From: Mycolicibacterium iranicum
Lineage (GTDB): Bacteria; Actinomycetota; Actinomycetes; Mycobacteriales; Mycobacteriaceae
DNA length: 64,000 nt
Reading direction: 5' to 3'
Assembly (NCBI RefSeq): GCF_014190915.1
Contig: NZ_JACHVU010000010.1
Location: forward strand, 131,007 to 195,006
In this document: positions 1-7,771 of the stretch, one piece after another
Layout: every line of letters starts with the position of its first letter
Position numbering within the stretch: position 1 is the stretch's first letter
Notes under the pieces: generated by a model
What the model was told of the DNA's origin: nothing
Databases searched by the model: none
The model's input: the letters and a program-made list of their open reading frames with translations, nothing else
Translations under genes and position numbers: made by a program

Positions 1-885
1 GCCGATCGAGGTGCGCAGCAGCGTGGCCGCAGACGGGTCGTTGCGCTCGGCGAGCTCCAGCGCCTCGGCCAGCAGCACGGTGCGCTTGCCCGACCGCAGG
101 TCGTCCCCGGACGGCTTCCCGGTGACCGCCGGGTCGCCGAAGACCCCGAGGACGTCGTCGCGCAGCTGGAACGCGATGCCCAGGCTGGTGCCGACCTCGT
201 GGAACGACTCCAGGATCTCCGGGCAGTCGGCGGCCGCGGCGGCGCCGAGCTGCAGGGGCCGGGACACGGTGTAGGACGCGGTCTTGTAGGTGTTCACCGT
301 GAGCGCGGACGCGACAGTCTCGCTGCCGCTGGACTCGTTGACGATGTCGAGGTACTGGCCGCCGAGGACCTCGGTGCGGATCGCGGCCCAGACCTGCTGG
401 ACGCGCCGCTTCGCGTCGGCGTCGATCTCGGCGGTCGCGACGACGTCGTCGGCCCACACCAGCGCGAGGTCGCCGAGCAGGATCGCCGCGGACAGACCGA
501 ACTGCTCGGAGGAGCCGTGCCAGTTGTTGGCGCGGTGACGTTCCGTGAAGATGCGGTGCACCGTCGGCAGGCCGCGCCGTGTGGCCGAGGCGTCGATGAC
601 GTCGTCGTGGACCAGCGCACAGGCGTGCAGCAGCTCGAGGGCCGAGAACAGCCGCAGGACCTCGGGCCCGGGTTCGGTTCCCGCGACGGCCCGCCAGCCC
701 CAGTAGGCGAACGCGGGCCGCAACCGCTTGCCCCCGCGCAGGACGAACTCCTCGACGGCCTCGGTCAGGACGGCGTAGTCGGTGCCGATGTAGGCGGCAT
801 CCCGACGGCGCTCGCCGAGGTAGTCACGCAGCTGTTCGGTGACGGCCGCTGCCAGCTCGACGGCTGACGGTGCCGATGCATCCAC
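1..885 (-). CDS. idsA2: Polyprenyl (geranylgeranyl-type) diphosphate synthase, 3' end cut by window edge
   Basis: This is a trans-isoprenyl diphosphate synthase, which condenses isopentenyl diphosphate onto allylic diphosphates to make C15-C20 or longer prenyl chains in the cytosol. About 295 codons are present and the C-terminus runs off the left edge. The reverse strand shows the first aspartate-rich motif (HDDVIDASATRRGRPTVH, about residue 95) and the second (QLRDDVLGVFGDP, about residue 242), which bind Mg-diphosphate. The GTG start at 885 gives VDASAPSAVELAAAVTEQL and is preceded by a purine-rich AGAAAGGGG about 12 nt upstream. The symbol rests on synteny with M. tuberculosis idsA2 next to lppM. 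Chain length cannot be told from sequence alone. Confidence 0.85.
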   Translation of the reverse strand, partial: MDASAPSAVELAAAVTEQLRDYLGERRRDAAYIGTDYAVLTEAVEEFVLRGGKRLRPAFAYWGWRAVAGTEPGPEVLRLFSALELLHACALVHDDVIDASATRRGLPTVHRIFTERHRANNWHGSSEQFGLSAAILLGDLALVWADDVVATAEIDADAKRRVQQVWAAIRTEVLGGQYLDIVNESSGSETVASALTVNTYKTASYTVSRPLQLGAAAAADCPEILESFHEVGTSLGIAFQLRDDVLGVFGDPAVTGKPSGDDLRSGKRTVLLAEALELAERNDPSAATLLRTSIG

Positions 886-966
886 GCTCAGCGGGCGCCC
901 CTTTCTCTGGTCACAGCCCCCGACTGCTCAGCGTAGAGCCTGCTGCCCGGGACAGAGCAATAAGCG

Positions 967-1656
967 CTAGTGCGCCTGTTCCTGTGGTTCGCCCGGGCGG
1001 GGGGAGCGGTCCCGGCTCGTGTAGGCGAGCCAGCCGACGATGCCGGCGACGACGAGCGACGCGACGCCGAGCCAGATCGCGGCACCGGTGAACGACCGCG
1101 CGCTGGGGTCGGTGTAGCGCGCCTGGGCGTTCATCGTGCTCACCACGCCGGGCCGCAGCTTCCACTCGACCACCGACGACGAGATCTCGTCTCCGTTGGT
1201 CGACGTCACCTCGCCGGGGAACGCCACGGACAGTGACACGTCGGCCTCGGAGTCGCTGAGCGAGGTCAGATCGGCGCGGCCCTCCAGGATGACGAGGTCA
1301 CCCGCGCGCCGCAGCGAGATGTCGACGCCGGCGGCATCCCGGTTCATGCTCGCCAGCTGGGGCAGCTCGGCGAAGGTCAGGTCGGAGAAGACGGCCTGCG
1401 ACCCGACGTAGTCGTCGCGGTCGTAGTCCGAGATCGCGACCTTCTGCGCGAACGGCAGATTGTTGAGCAGCTGCGGACCCTTGTCGTTGTCGTCGCGGGG
1501 TTTGGCCGCCGCGACGATCTGGCCCGACACGCGATCGTCCGGGGACACGGTGATCGACGCTCTGACCCGTACGCAACCGATCAGCGACGGCGCGACCACC
1601 AGCAGCAGCAACACCATCGCGAGCAGGCGCCGGCGGGTGCGGTGACGGTTCGGCAC
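967..1656 (-). CDS. lppM: Lipoprotein LppM
   Basis: This is a 229-residue lipoprotein matching the length and position of M. tuberculosis LppM (Rv2171). From a GTG start at 1656 the protein has a basic n-region, a hydrophobic stretch and a lipobox ending LIGC near residue 26, so it should be acylated on Cys and exported. A DUF3153-like periplasmic domain follows. A second hydrophobic helix (about residues 190-212, WLGVASLVVAGIVGWLAYTS) sits near the C-terminus, leaving a short charged cytoplasmic tail. LppM has been implicated in pathogen-macrophage interaction in M. tuberculosis; a general envelope role is inferred here. The reading frame stays open upstream, but the export signal fixes the start. 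Confidence 0.85.
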   Translation of the reverse strand: MPNRHRTRRRLLAMVLLLLVVAPSLIGCVRVRASITVSPDDRVSGQIVAAAKPRDDNDKGPQLLNNLPFAQKVAISDYDRDDYVGSQAVFSDLTFAELPQLASMNRDAAGVDISLRRAGDLVILEGRADLTSLSDSEADVSLSVAFPGEVTSTNGDEISSSVVEWKLRPGVVSTMNAQARYTDPSARSFTGAAIWLGVASLVVAGIVGWLAYTSRDRSPRPGEPQEQAH

Positions 1657-1727
1657 CCGGTCATCGTGCCAGACCGTTCCCGTCTTCGAGTTCACTGCCG
1701 GGTACGTGTTCACCGCCGCTGCTGCCT

Positions 1728-2318
1728 TCAGAGAGGCAGGGAACGGCCGAGAATCGCAAAGGCGCGCGGGTCGCCCGCAAAGTGGTAGTCGCGGATGACG
1801 TCGGTGAAACCGAGGCGGCGGTACAGGCGCCAGGCCCGGTTCGCCTCCCCGTTGATCTCGGGGGTCGACAGCAGCACCTGGGCCTCGGTGCGGTCGTCGA
1901 GGAGGCGGCGGATGAGCGCTTCGCCGAGGCCGCGGCCCTGGGCCCGCGGGTGGATGTGCAGCTCGGTGAGCTCGAAGTAGCTGGCCATCAGTTCGGCGAT
2001 GCGCGCCCGGTCGGCCCCGCTGCGCCGCAGACCCGACACCACCTGCTGCTGCCACCACTGGTCGGGGGCGCCGCAGTAGCCGTAGGCGATACCGAGCAGC
2101 GGCGCCGACTCGACGGGGGTGCCGGCCGCCTCATCGTCGGGCACCTCGATCGCGGCGACGGCCTTCCACCCGCGCCGGCGGATGTGTTCGAGCCACATCG
2201 ATGCCCGCTGGTCCTCGGTGCCGCGCGGATAGCGCATGGCGTCGACGTAGACGGTCAGCGCGTCGCCGAGACGCTGCTGCATATCGCTCGGCGACAGATC
2301 GATCAGACGTGTCGCCAA
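1728..2318 (-). CDS. GNAT-family N-acetyltransferase
   Basis: This is a GNAT acetyltransferase of the Rv2170 type, placed between lppM and the DUF3040 gene as in M. tuberculosis. The acetyl-CoA pyrophosphate loop is visible as HPRAQGRGLGEALIRRLL (R/Q-x-x-G-x-G/A), preceded by the beta-strand YFELTELHI and followed by EANRAWRLYRRLGFTDV, a typical GNAT motif B. I chose the TTG at 2318 because GGGAGGGG lies about 8 nt upstream; an in-frame ATG at 2360 would add 14 residues. The M. tuberculosis homologue has been reported to acetylate isocitrate dehydrogenase; the substrate here is not shown by the sequence. Confidence 0.8.
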   Translation of the reverse strand: MATRLIDLSPSDMQQRLGDALTVYVDAMRYPRGTEDQRASMWLEHIRRRGWKAVAAIEVPDDEAAGTPVESAPLLGIAYGYCGAPDQWWQQQVVSGLRRSGADRARIAELMASYFELTELHIHPRAQGRGLGEALIRRLLDDRTEAQVLLSTPEINGEANRAWRLYRRLGFTDVIRDYHFAGDPRAFAILGRSLPL

Positions 2319-2533
2319 GTGTCTGCCCCTCCCGAAAGTGTTCGTGCGGACGACCTCCATTATCGGGAAGCCGAGGTGTTGCCTCCCAACAGCGGTGCAC
2401 GTCATAGAATCGAGCCGCGAACAAGGTGGTACGGCTCAGATTCAGCTCGTATCATCATCGTTAAGTGTCCGTACATGCGGGCACCCCCGACTTTGAATGA
2501 CTGCGACGCCCCCACGGCAAGAGGGAGGGACGA

Positions 2534-2935
2534 ATGCCACTCTCCGATCATGAGCAGCGCATGCTCGACCAGATCGAGAGCGCGCTCTACGCGGAGGACC
2601 CCAAGTTCGCGTCGAGCGTTCGTGGCGGCAACCTCCGCGCGCCCTCCACGCGGCGCCGCCTGCAGGGCGCGGCGCTGTTCGTGCTCGGGCTCGCGATGCT
2701 CGTGGCCGGGGTGGCGTTCAAGGCGACCATGATCGGAAGCTTCCCGATTCTCTCGGTGATCGGATTCATCGTGATGTTCGGCGGCGTCGTCTTCGCGATC
2801 ACCGGACCCCGCGTCGCCAAGGGCGACCGGGTTCCCAACGACCTGTCGGCCCAGCGCCAGAGGCGGGCGAAGGGATCCGGCGGATCGTTCACCAGCCGGA
2901 TGGAAGACCGGTTCCGCCGGCGGTTCGACGAATAG
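2534..2935 (+). CDS. DUF3040 small membrane protein
   Basis: This 133-residue protein belongs to the actinobacterial DUF3040 family (Rv2169c type). The N-terminus MPLSDHEQRMLDQIE is the family hallmark, and two adjacent hydrophobic helices lie at about residues 46-65 and 70-92. The C-terminal tail is basic (GSGGSFTSRMEDRFRRRF). AGGGAGGG lies about 5 nt before the ATG. It is divergent from the acetyltransferase gene and ends at a strong terminator, so it is probably monocistronic. The function is unknown; its position beside the dcw cluster is conserved in mycobacteria. Confidence 0.85.
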   Translation: MPLSDHEQRMLDQIESALYAEDPKFASSVRGGNLRAPSTRRRLQGAALFVLGLAMLVAGVAFKATMIGSFPILSVIGFIVMFGGVVFAITGPRVAKGDRVPNDLSAQRQRRAKGSGGSFTSRMEDRFRRRFDE

Positions 2936-2950
2936 GTCGACACCCCCACC

Positions 2951-2984
2951 AAAGGGCAGCCCGATGGGCTGCCCTTTTTCTTTG
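2951..2984 (+). terminator. Rho-independent terminator after the DUF3040 gene
   Basis: A perfect 12-bp stem (AAAGGGCAGCCC, loop GAT, GGGCTGCCCTTT) is followed by TTCTTT. It starts 15 nt after the DUF3040 stop codon and separates that gene from the dcw operon leader. It is one of the few classical U-tract terminators in this window. Confidence 0.9.
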
Positions 2985-3138
2985 CCCCACTCGGCCCCAC
3001 TTCACTCCGTTCTGTAGCGTGAACTGGGCTTTCTCGGCCAGCTGTGTCAATCCGGGACACCGACGGCCACTCCTGTGCGCGCGGTTCGCCCTGTTGGTGG
3101 GGCGCCGGTGCGAAACGCGCGACACGATATGGCGCGAA

Positions 3139-3168
3139 GTGGGGGATTGTGGGGTAAAGTGGCGGACA
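3139..3168 (+). promoter_or_regulatory. MraZ-box: three GTGG repeats with 10-bp period
   Basis: GTGGGGGATT, GTGGGGTAAA and GTGGCGGACA begin at 3139, 3149 and 3159, exactly one helical turn apart and 58 nt before the mraZ ATG at their end. MraZ proteins bind direct repeats with a TGGG core at 10-bp spacing in front of their own gene. The repeat geometry is seen directly; its use as an autoregulatory operator for the whole dcw operon is inference from the family. The core of the third repeat is degenerate (TGGC). Confidence 0.75.
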
Positions 3169-3226
3169 ACGGAGCGACCGGGGTTCCGTGCAAGCAAGGC
3201 TTGAGCAAGGTCTGCGAGGTGACGAG

Positions 3227-3661
3227 ATGTTCTTCGGCACCTACACGCCCAAGCTCGACGACAAAGGGCGGCTGACGTTGCCCGCGAAATTCCGCGACGC
3301 GCTGGCAGGAGGGTTGATGGTCACGAAGAGCCAAGATCACAGCCTGGCTGTCCATCCGCGGGCCGAGTTCGAGGAGATGATCGCCGAGGTCTCCGCGAAG
3401 GCCAAGCGCGGCAATCCCCAGGCGCGTGCGTACCTGCGCAACCTGGCCGCCAGTACCGACGAGCAGTACCCGGATGCACAAGGCCGCATCACCCTCTCAC
3501 CGGAACACCGCCGCTACGCGAACCTCACCAAGGAATGTGTGGTGACGGGTTCGATCGACTTCCTGGAGATCTGGGACGCCCAGGCGTGGCAGGAATACCA
3601 GGAGCTTCACGAAGAGAACTTCTCCGCGGCCAGCGATGAAGCACTCGGCGACATTCTCTGA
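3227..3661 (+). CDS. mraZ: Transcriptional regulator MraZ
   Basis: MraZ is a 144-residue SpoVT/AbrB-like DNA-binding protein and the first gene of the dcw cluster. It has two tandem swapped-hairpin repeats: the first around YTPKLDDKGRLTLPAKFRD (about residues 5-23) and the second around DAQGRITLSPEHRRYA (about residues 84-99). Each carries the D-x-x-G-R-x-x-L/I-P/S signature. The ATG giving MFFGTYTPK was chosen because this is the invariant MraZ N-terminus; the frame remains open to 3188. The family forms ring oligomers that bind repeats such as those at 3139-3168. Its 3' end overlaps rsmH if the long rsmH start is used. Confidence 0.95.
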   Translation: MFFGTYTPKLDDKGRLTLPAKFRDALAGGLMVTKSQDHSLAVHPRAEFEEMIAEVSAKAKRGNPQARAYLRNLAASTDEQYPDAQGRITLSPEHRRYANLTKECVVTGSIDFLEIWDAQAWQEYQELHEENFSAASDEALGDIL

Positions 3662-4775
3662 TCTGGCCACCGGCCCGCAGGCCCGTGCAGTGCGGCCTCT
3701 GCCCGAACCGGCCCTGACGTACTTCCCCGACGTCAGGTTCGCGTACTCGGGCAGGGACCTCACTGCAGGGGCCGCCCCAATCCCTCAGGGTGCATCGATG
3801 GTGGATGACGAGCCCCACGTCCCGGTTCTGCTCGACCGATGCGTCGACCTGCTCGCCCCCGCCCTGACGCGTGTGGAAGCCGACGGACAGGGCGCGACGC
3901 TCGTCGATGCGACGCTGGGTGCCGGCGGCCACTCCGAACGCTTCCTCACCCGCTTCCCGGGCCTGCGCGTGATCGGCCTCGACCGCGACCCCGACGCGCT
4001 GCAGATCGCCGGAAACCGTCTCGCGCCGTTCGCAGATCGCATCACCCTGGTCCGCACCCGCTACGACGGCATCGCCTCTGCGGTGGACGACGTGCTCGGC
4101 GGCGGCTCGGTCGACGCGATCCTGTTCGACCTCGGTGTGTCGTCCATGCAACTCGACCGCGTCGAGCGGGGCTTCTCGTACAGCGCCGATGCGCCGCTGG
4201 ACATGCGGATGGACTCCGGGTCCGATCTGACCGCCGCGCAGATTCTGAACACCTACGACGAGAAGGCGCTGGCACGTGTGCTGCGCGAGTACGGCGAGGA
4301 GAAGTTCGCCGGCCGGATCGCGTCGTTCGTCGCGCGGCGTCGGGCAGAGACGCCGTTCACCACCACCGGGGAACTCGTCGAGCTGCTGTACCAGGCGATC
4401 CCGGCGCCGGCCCGGCGCACGGGTGGGCACCCGGCCAAGCGGACCTTCCAGGCGCTGCGCATCGAGGTCAACGCGGAGCTGGAGTCGCTGCGGCTGGCCA
4501 TCCCCGCCGCGCTGAACTCGCTGCGACCGCATGGACGTATCGCGGTCATGGCCTACCAGTCCCTGGAGGACCGGATCGTCAAGACGGCCTTCACCGCTGC
4601 CACGGCGTCGCGGACGCCCCCCGGTCTCCCGGTCGAGCTCCCCGGGTACGGACCGGAATTCGTCGCGCTGACCAGGGGCGCCGAGCGCGCCGACGCCGAG
4701 GAGATCGACCGTAATCCGAGAAGCGCCCCCGTCCGGTTGCGCGCGTTGGAAAAAGTTGGGGGAGAGCAGCGATGA
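3636..4775 (+). CDS. rsmH: 16S rRNA (cytosine-1402-N4)-methyltransferase RsmH
   Basis: RsmH (MraW) is the S-adenosylmethionine-dependent enzyme that N4-methylates C1402 of 16S rRNA. The SAM-binding motif VDATLGAGGHSERFL is at about residue 90, followed by LIGLDRDPDAL-like and FDLGVSSMQLD motifs and the late signature RTFQALRIEVN. The conserved domain begins at HVPVLLDRC, about 55 residues into the longest frame. The N-terminal extension resembles that of the M. tuberculosis protein (LTYFPDVRF). The start is uncertain: ATG 3636 overlaps mraZ by 26 nt, GTG 3690 is free of overlap, and ATG 3798 would give only the core. None has a convincing ribosome site. It ends in an ATGA overlap with ftsL. 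Confidence 0.9.
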   Translation: MKHSATFSDLATGPQARAVRPLPEPALTYFPDVRFAYSGRDLTAGAAPIPQGASMVDDEPHVPVLLDRCVDLLAPALTRVEADGQGATLVDATLGAGGHSERFLTRFPGLRVIGLDRDPDALQIAGNRLAPFADRITLVRTRYDGIASAVDDVLGGGSVDAILFDLGVSSMQLDRVERGFSYSADAPLDMRMDSGSDLTAAQILNTYDEKALARVLREYGEEKFAGRIASFVARRRAETPFTTTGELVELLYQAIPAPARRTGGHPAKRTFQALRIEVNAELESLRLAIPAALNSLRPHGRIAVMAYQSLEDRIVKTAFTAATASRTPPGLPVELPGYGPEFVALTRGAERADAEEIDRNPRSAPVRLRALEKVGGEQR

Positions 4776-5785
4776 AGGCGAAGAAGCCGGCACGCAACGG
4801 CAGCAGGGATTCCGGTCGCAGGGCCGCCCGCTCGCGCGACACCGCGACGACCCCGCAGGCCCGCGCCGCGCGCAGGGGCGCCCGCGAAGCCAAGCGCGCG
4901 GCCGTCGAGGCGCCGCCCCGCGGTGGTCGCAAGGCCACCCGCGACGCGCGCCCCCAGCGCTCGGCGCCGCGCGGCACGCCCAGCGCCCGGCCGGTCGACG
5001 TCCCCGCCCGCCCCAAGAGCGCCAGCCAGGCCAAGGCCCGGGCGAAGGCGCGCAAAGCCAAGGCGCCCAAGGTCGTCCGGCCGCCACTGCGTGAACGGCT
5101 GCTGGTCCGGCTCGCCTCGATCGAACTCAACCCGAAGCGCCTCGTCGCCCGGGTACCGTTCGTCGTCCTCATCATCTCGGCGCTCGGTGTCGGACTCGGG
5201 GTGACCCTGTGGCTGTCCACCGACGCGGCCGAGCGGTCCTATCAGCTCGGCAGCGCGCGCCAGACCAACGAGGCGCTGATGCAGCAGAAGGAAGCGCTCG
5301 AACGCGACGTCCTGGAGGCCCAGGCCGCACCCGCGCTCGCCGAGGCCGCGCGCAACCTGGGCATGATCCCGTCGCGCGACACCGCGCATCTCGTGCAGGA
5401 TCCGGCCGGGAACTGGGTCGTCATCGGCACGCCCAAACCCGCGGAAGGTGTTCCGCCGCCTCCGCTGAACGCCCCGCTGCCGCCGCCGGTCCCGCCGGCA
5501 CCTCCGGCGCCGCGTGTCCAGGAACCTCGCGAGGTCCCGGTGCGGATGCCGTCGGCAACGGCGCCGCTCGCTCTGCCCGGCGCCCTCCCGCTGCCCGGCG
5601 CTCAGCCGGTCCCCGGCGCCCTGCCGCTGCCCGGCGCCGTCCCGGTCCCCGCGGCGCCGGGAGCCGAAGTGCCGCATGCGGTCTCGGGTCAGCTGACAGC
5701 CCCCGGACCCGTTGCCCCCGGGCCCGTCGCACCCGCACCGGCACCGCCCGTCGTGGCCGCTCCGGTTCCCGGGGCGCCCGCATGA
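4772..5785 (+). CDS. ftsL: FtsL-like divisome protein with proline-rich tail
   Basis: This 337-residue protein occupies the FtsL position between rsmH and pbpB (Rv2164c type). It has a long Arg/Ala/Lys-rich cytoplasmic N-terminus (residues 1-120), one transmembrane helix (about 129-148, FVVLIISALGVGLGVTLWLS), and a short heptad-like segment (about 155-185, ARQTNEALMQQKEALERD). A periplasmic tail follows, with many repeats of the type LPGALPLPGAQPVPG. In the family FtsL bridges FtsQ and FtsB to FtsW-FtsI; the TM plus coiled coil supports this. Typical FtsL proteins are about 100-130 residues, so both flanks are mycobacterial expansions. ATGA overlaps bind it to both neighbours. Confidence 0.85.
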   Translation: MKAKKPARNGSRDSGRRAARSRDTATTPQARAARRGAREAKRAAVEAPPRGGRKATRDARPQRSAPRGTPSARPVDVPARPKSASQAKARAKARKAKAPKVVRPPLRERLLVRLASIELNPKRLVARVPFVVLIISALGVGLGVTLWLSTDAAERSYQLGSARQTNEALMQQKEALERDVLEAQAAPALAEAARNLGMIPSRDTAHLVQDPAGNWVVIGTPKPAEGVPPPPLNAPLPPPVPPAPPAPRVQEPREVPVRMPSATAPLALPGALPLPGAQPVPGALPLPGAVPVPAAPGAEVPHAVSGQLTAPGPVAPGPVAPAPAPPVVAAPVPGAPA

Positions 5786-7728
5786 GCCGCGACGCGGGCC
5801 GGCGCTCGAAGGCCGCGACGACCTCGAAGGCCGTAAAAGCCACGAAGGTGCCGAACCAGGAACGCTCCGCGCGCGCCCGGCGCACCCGCCAGGCGGCCCC
5901 CCAGAACGGTTTGCGCAGCGCCTCTTTCGTGTTCCGGCATCGCGCAGGCAACGCGGTCATCTTCCTTCTCCTGGTCGTCGCCGCCGCTCAGCTGTTCACC
6001 CTGCAGGTCCCGCGCGCCGAAGGCCTGCGCGCCGAGGCCGCGGGCCAGCTGAAGGTCACCGACATCGACCCGGCGCTGCGGGGGTCGATCGTCGACCGCA
6101 ACGGCGACAAGCTCGCCTTCACCATCGAGGCCCGGGCGCTGACATTCCAGCCGGTGAAGGTCCGCAAGCAGTTGGAGGAGGCGTTCCAGAAGGCCGGCGA
6201 GGAGTCCGAGGAGGCGCCGGAACCCGATGCGCGCCTTCGGGAGATCGCCGCCGATATCTCCGGGCGCCTCGGCAACAACCCCGATTCGGCGACAGTGCTC
6301 AAGAAACTGCGCAGCAACGAGACGTTCGTGTACCTCGCCCGCGCCGTCGATCCCGCCATCGCCGACGCCATCACCACCAAGTTCCCCGAGATCGGCGCCG
6401 AGCGCCAGGATCTGCGCCAGTACCCCGGCGGGGTGCTGGCCGCCAACATCGTCGGCGGTATCGACTGGGACGGTCACGGCCTGCTGGGGCTGGAGGATTC
6501 GATGGACTCGGTGCTCGCCGGCACCGACGGCTCGGTCACCTACGACCGCGGCTCCGACGGCGTCGTCATCCCCGGCAGCTACCGCAACCGGCACGACGCG
6601 GTCAACGGGTCGACGGTCACCCTCACGATCGACGACGACATCCAGTTCTACGTTCAGCAACAGGTCCAGATGGCCAAGGACGCATCCGGTGCGAAGAACG
6701 CCTCGGCCGTCGTGCTCGACGCCAAAACCGGTGAGGTGCTGGCCATGTCGAACGACAACACCTTCAACCCGGCCCAGGACATCAGCCGCCAGGAGAACCG
6801 CCAGCTGGGCAACCTGTCGGTGTCCTCGCCGTTCGAGCCGGGCTCGGTGAACAAGATGATCACCGCCGCCGCGGTCATCGAGAACAAGCTGACCACCCCC
6901 GACGAGGTGCTGCAGGTGCCCGGGTCGATCAACATGGGCGGTGTCACGGTCGGCGATGCGTGGGAGCACGGCGTGATGCCCTACACCACCACCGGCGTGT
7001 TCGGTAAGTCGTCGAACGTCGGCACCCTGATGCTCGCGCAGCGGCTCGGCCCCGAGAAGTACTCCAAGATGCTGCAGATGTTCGGTCTCGGTCAGCGCAC
7101 CGGCGTCGGGCTGCCCGGTGAGAGCTCGGGCCTGGTCCCGCCGATCGACCAGTGGTCCGGCAGCACCTTTTCCAATCTGCCCATCGGACAGGGCCTTTCG
7201 ATGACCCTGCTGCAGATGACGGGCATCTATCAGACGATCGCCAACGACGGTGTACGCGTTCCGCCGCGCATCATCAAGGAGACCGTCTCGCCGGACGGCA
7301 GCCGCACCGAGGAGCCCCGGCCCGAGGGCATCCGCGTGGTGTCCGCCGAGACCGCCCGCACGGTGCGCGACATGTTCCGCTCGGTGGTGCAGCGCGACCC
7401 CCGCGGCATTCAGCAGGGCACCGGCCCGCAGGCGGCCGTCGAGGGTTACCAGATCGCCGGGAAGACCGGCACCGCCCAGCAGATCAACCCGGCGTGCGGC
7501 TGCTACTACAGCGACGTCTACTGGATCACCTTCGCGGGGATGGCGCCGGCCGACGACCCGCGCTACGTCATCGGCGTCATGCTCGACGCCCCGCACCGCG
7601 CCGCCGACGGCTCGCCCGGGTCGTCCGCTGCGCCACTGTTCCACAACATCGCCTCGTGGCTGCTGCAGCGGGAGAACGTTCCGCTGTCGGCCGACCCGGG
7701 TGCGCCGCTCACGCTGCAAGCAGGGTGA
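5782..7728 (+). CDS. pbpB: Penicillin-binding protein PbpB (FtsI/PBP3), septal transpeptidase
   Basis: This is a class B penicillin-binding protein of 648 residues that cross-links septal peptidoglycan. A basic cytoplasmic N-terminus precedes a signal-anchor at about residues 57-75 (AVIFLLLVVAAAQLFTLQV). A dimerisation domain begins with the RGSIVDRNG signature. The transpeptidase domain shows the three active-site motifs: S355-VNK, S410-SN and K561-TG. The ATG at 5782 overlaps the ftsL stop; the frame is open much further upstream inside ftsL, but that part is out-of-frame shadow. Unlike M. tuberculosis, where PE_PGRS38 and small genes separate pbpB from murE, only 43 nt intervene here. Confidence 0.95.
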   Translation: MSRDAGRRSKAATTSKAVKATKVPNQERSARARRTRQAAPQNGLRSASFVFRHRAGNAVIFLLLVVAAAQLFTLQVPRAEGLRAEAAGQLKVTDIDPALRGSIVDRNGDKLAFTIEARALTFQPVKVRKQLEEAFQKAGEESEEAPEPDARLREIAADISGRLGNNPDSATVLKKLRSNETFVYLARAVDPAIADAITTKFPEIGAERQDLRQYPGGVLAANIVGGIDWDGHGLLGLEDSMDSVLAGTDGSVTYDRGSDGVVIPGSYRNRHDAVNGSTVTLTIDDDIQFYVQQQVQMAKDASGAKNASAVVLDAKTGEVLAMSNDNTFNPAQDISRQENRQLGNLSVSSPFEPGSVNKMITAAAVIENKLTTPDEVLQVPGSINMGGVTVGDAWEHGVMPYTTTGVFGKSSNVGTLMLAQRLGPEKYSKMLQMFGLGQRTGVGLPGESSGLVPPIDQWSGSTFSNLPIGQGLSMTLLQMTGIYQTIANDGVRVPPRIIKETVSPDGSRTEEPRPEGIRVVSAETARTVRDMFRSVVQRDPRGIQQGTGPQAAVEGYQIAGKTGTAQQINPACGCYYSDVYWITFAGMAPADDPRYVIGVMLDAPHRAADGSPGSSAAPLFHNIASWLLQRENVPLSADPGAPLTLQAG

Positions 7729-7771
7729 CTCGGGCGGGCGAACTCCTGGCGGTCGGTACTGTGTCAACGCC

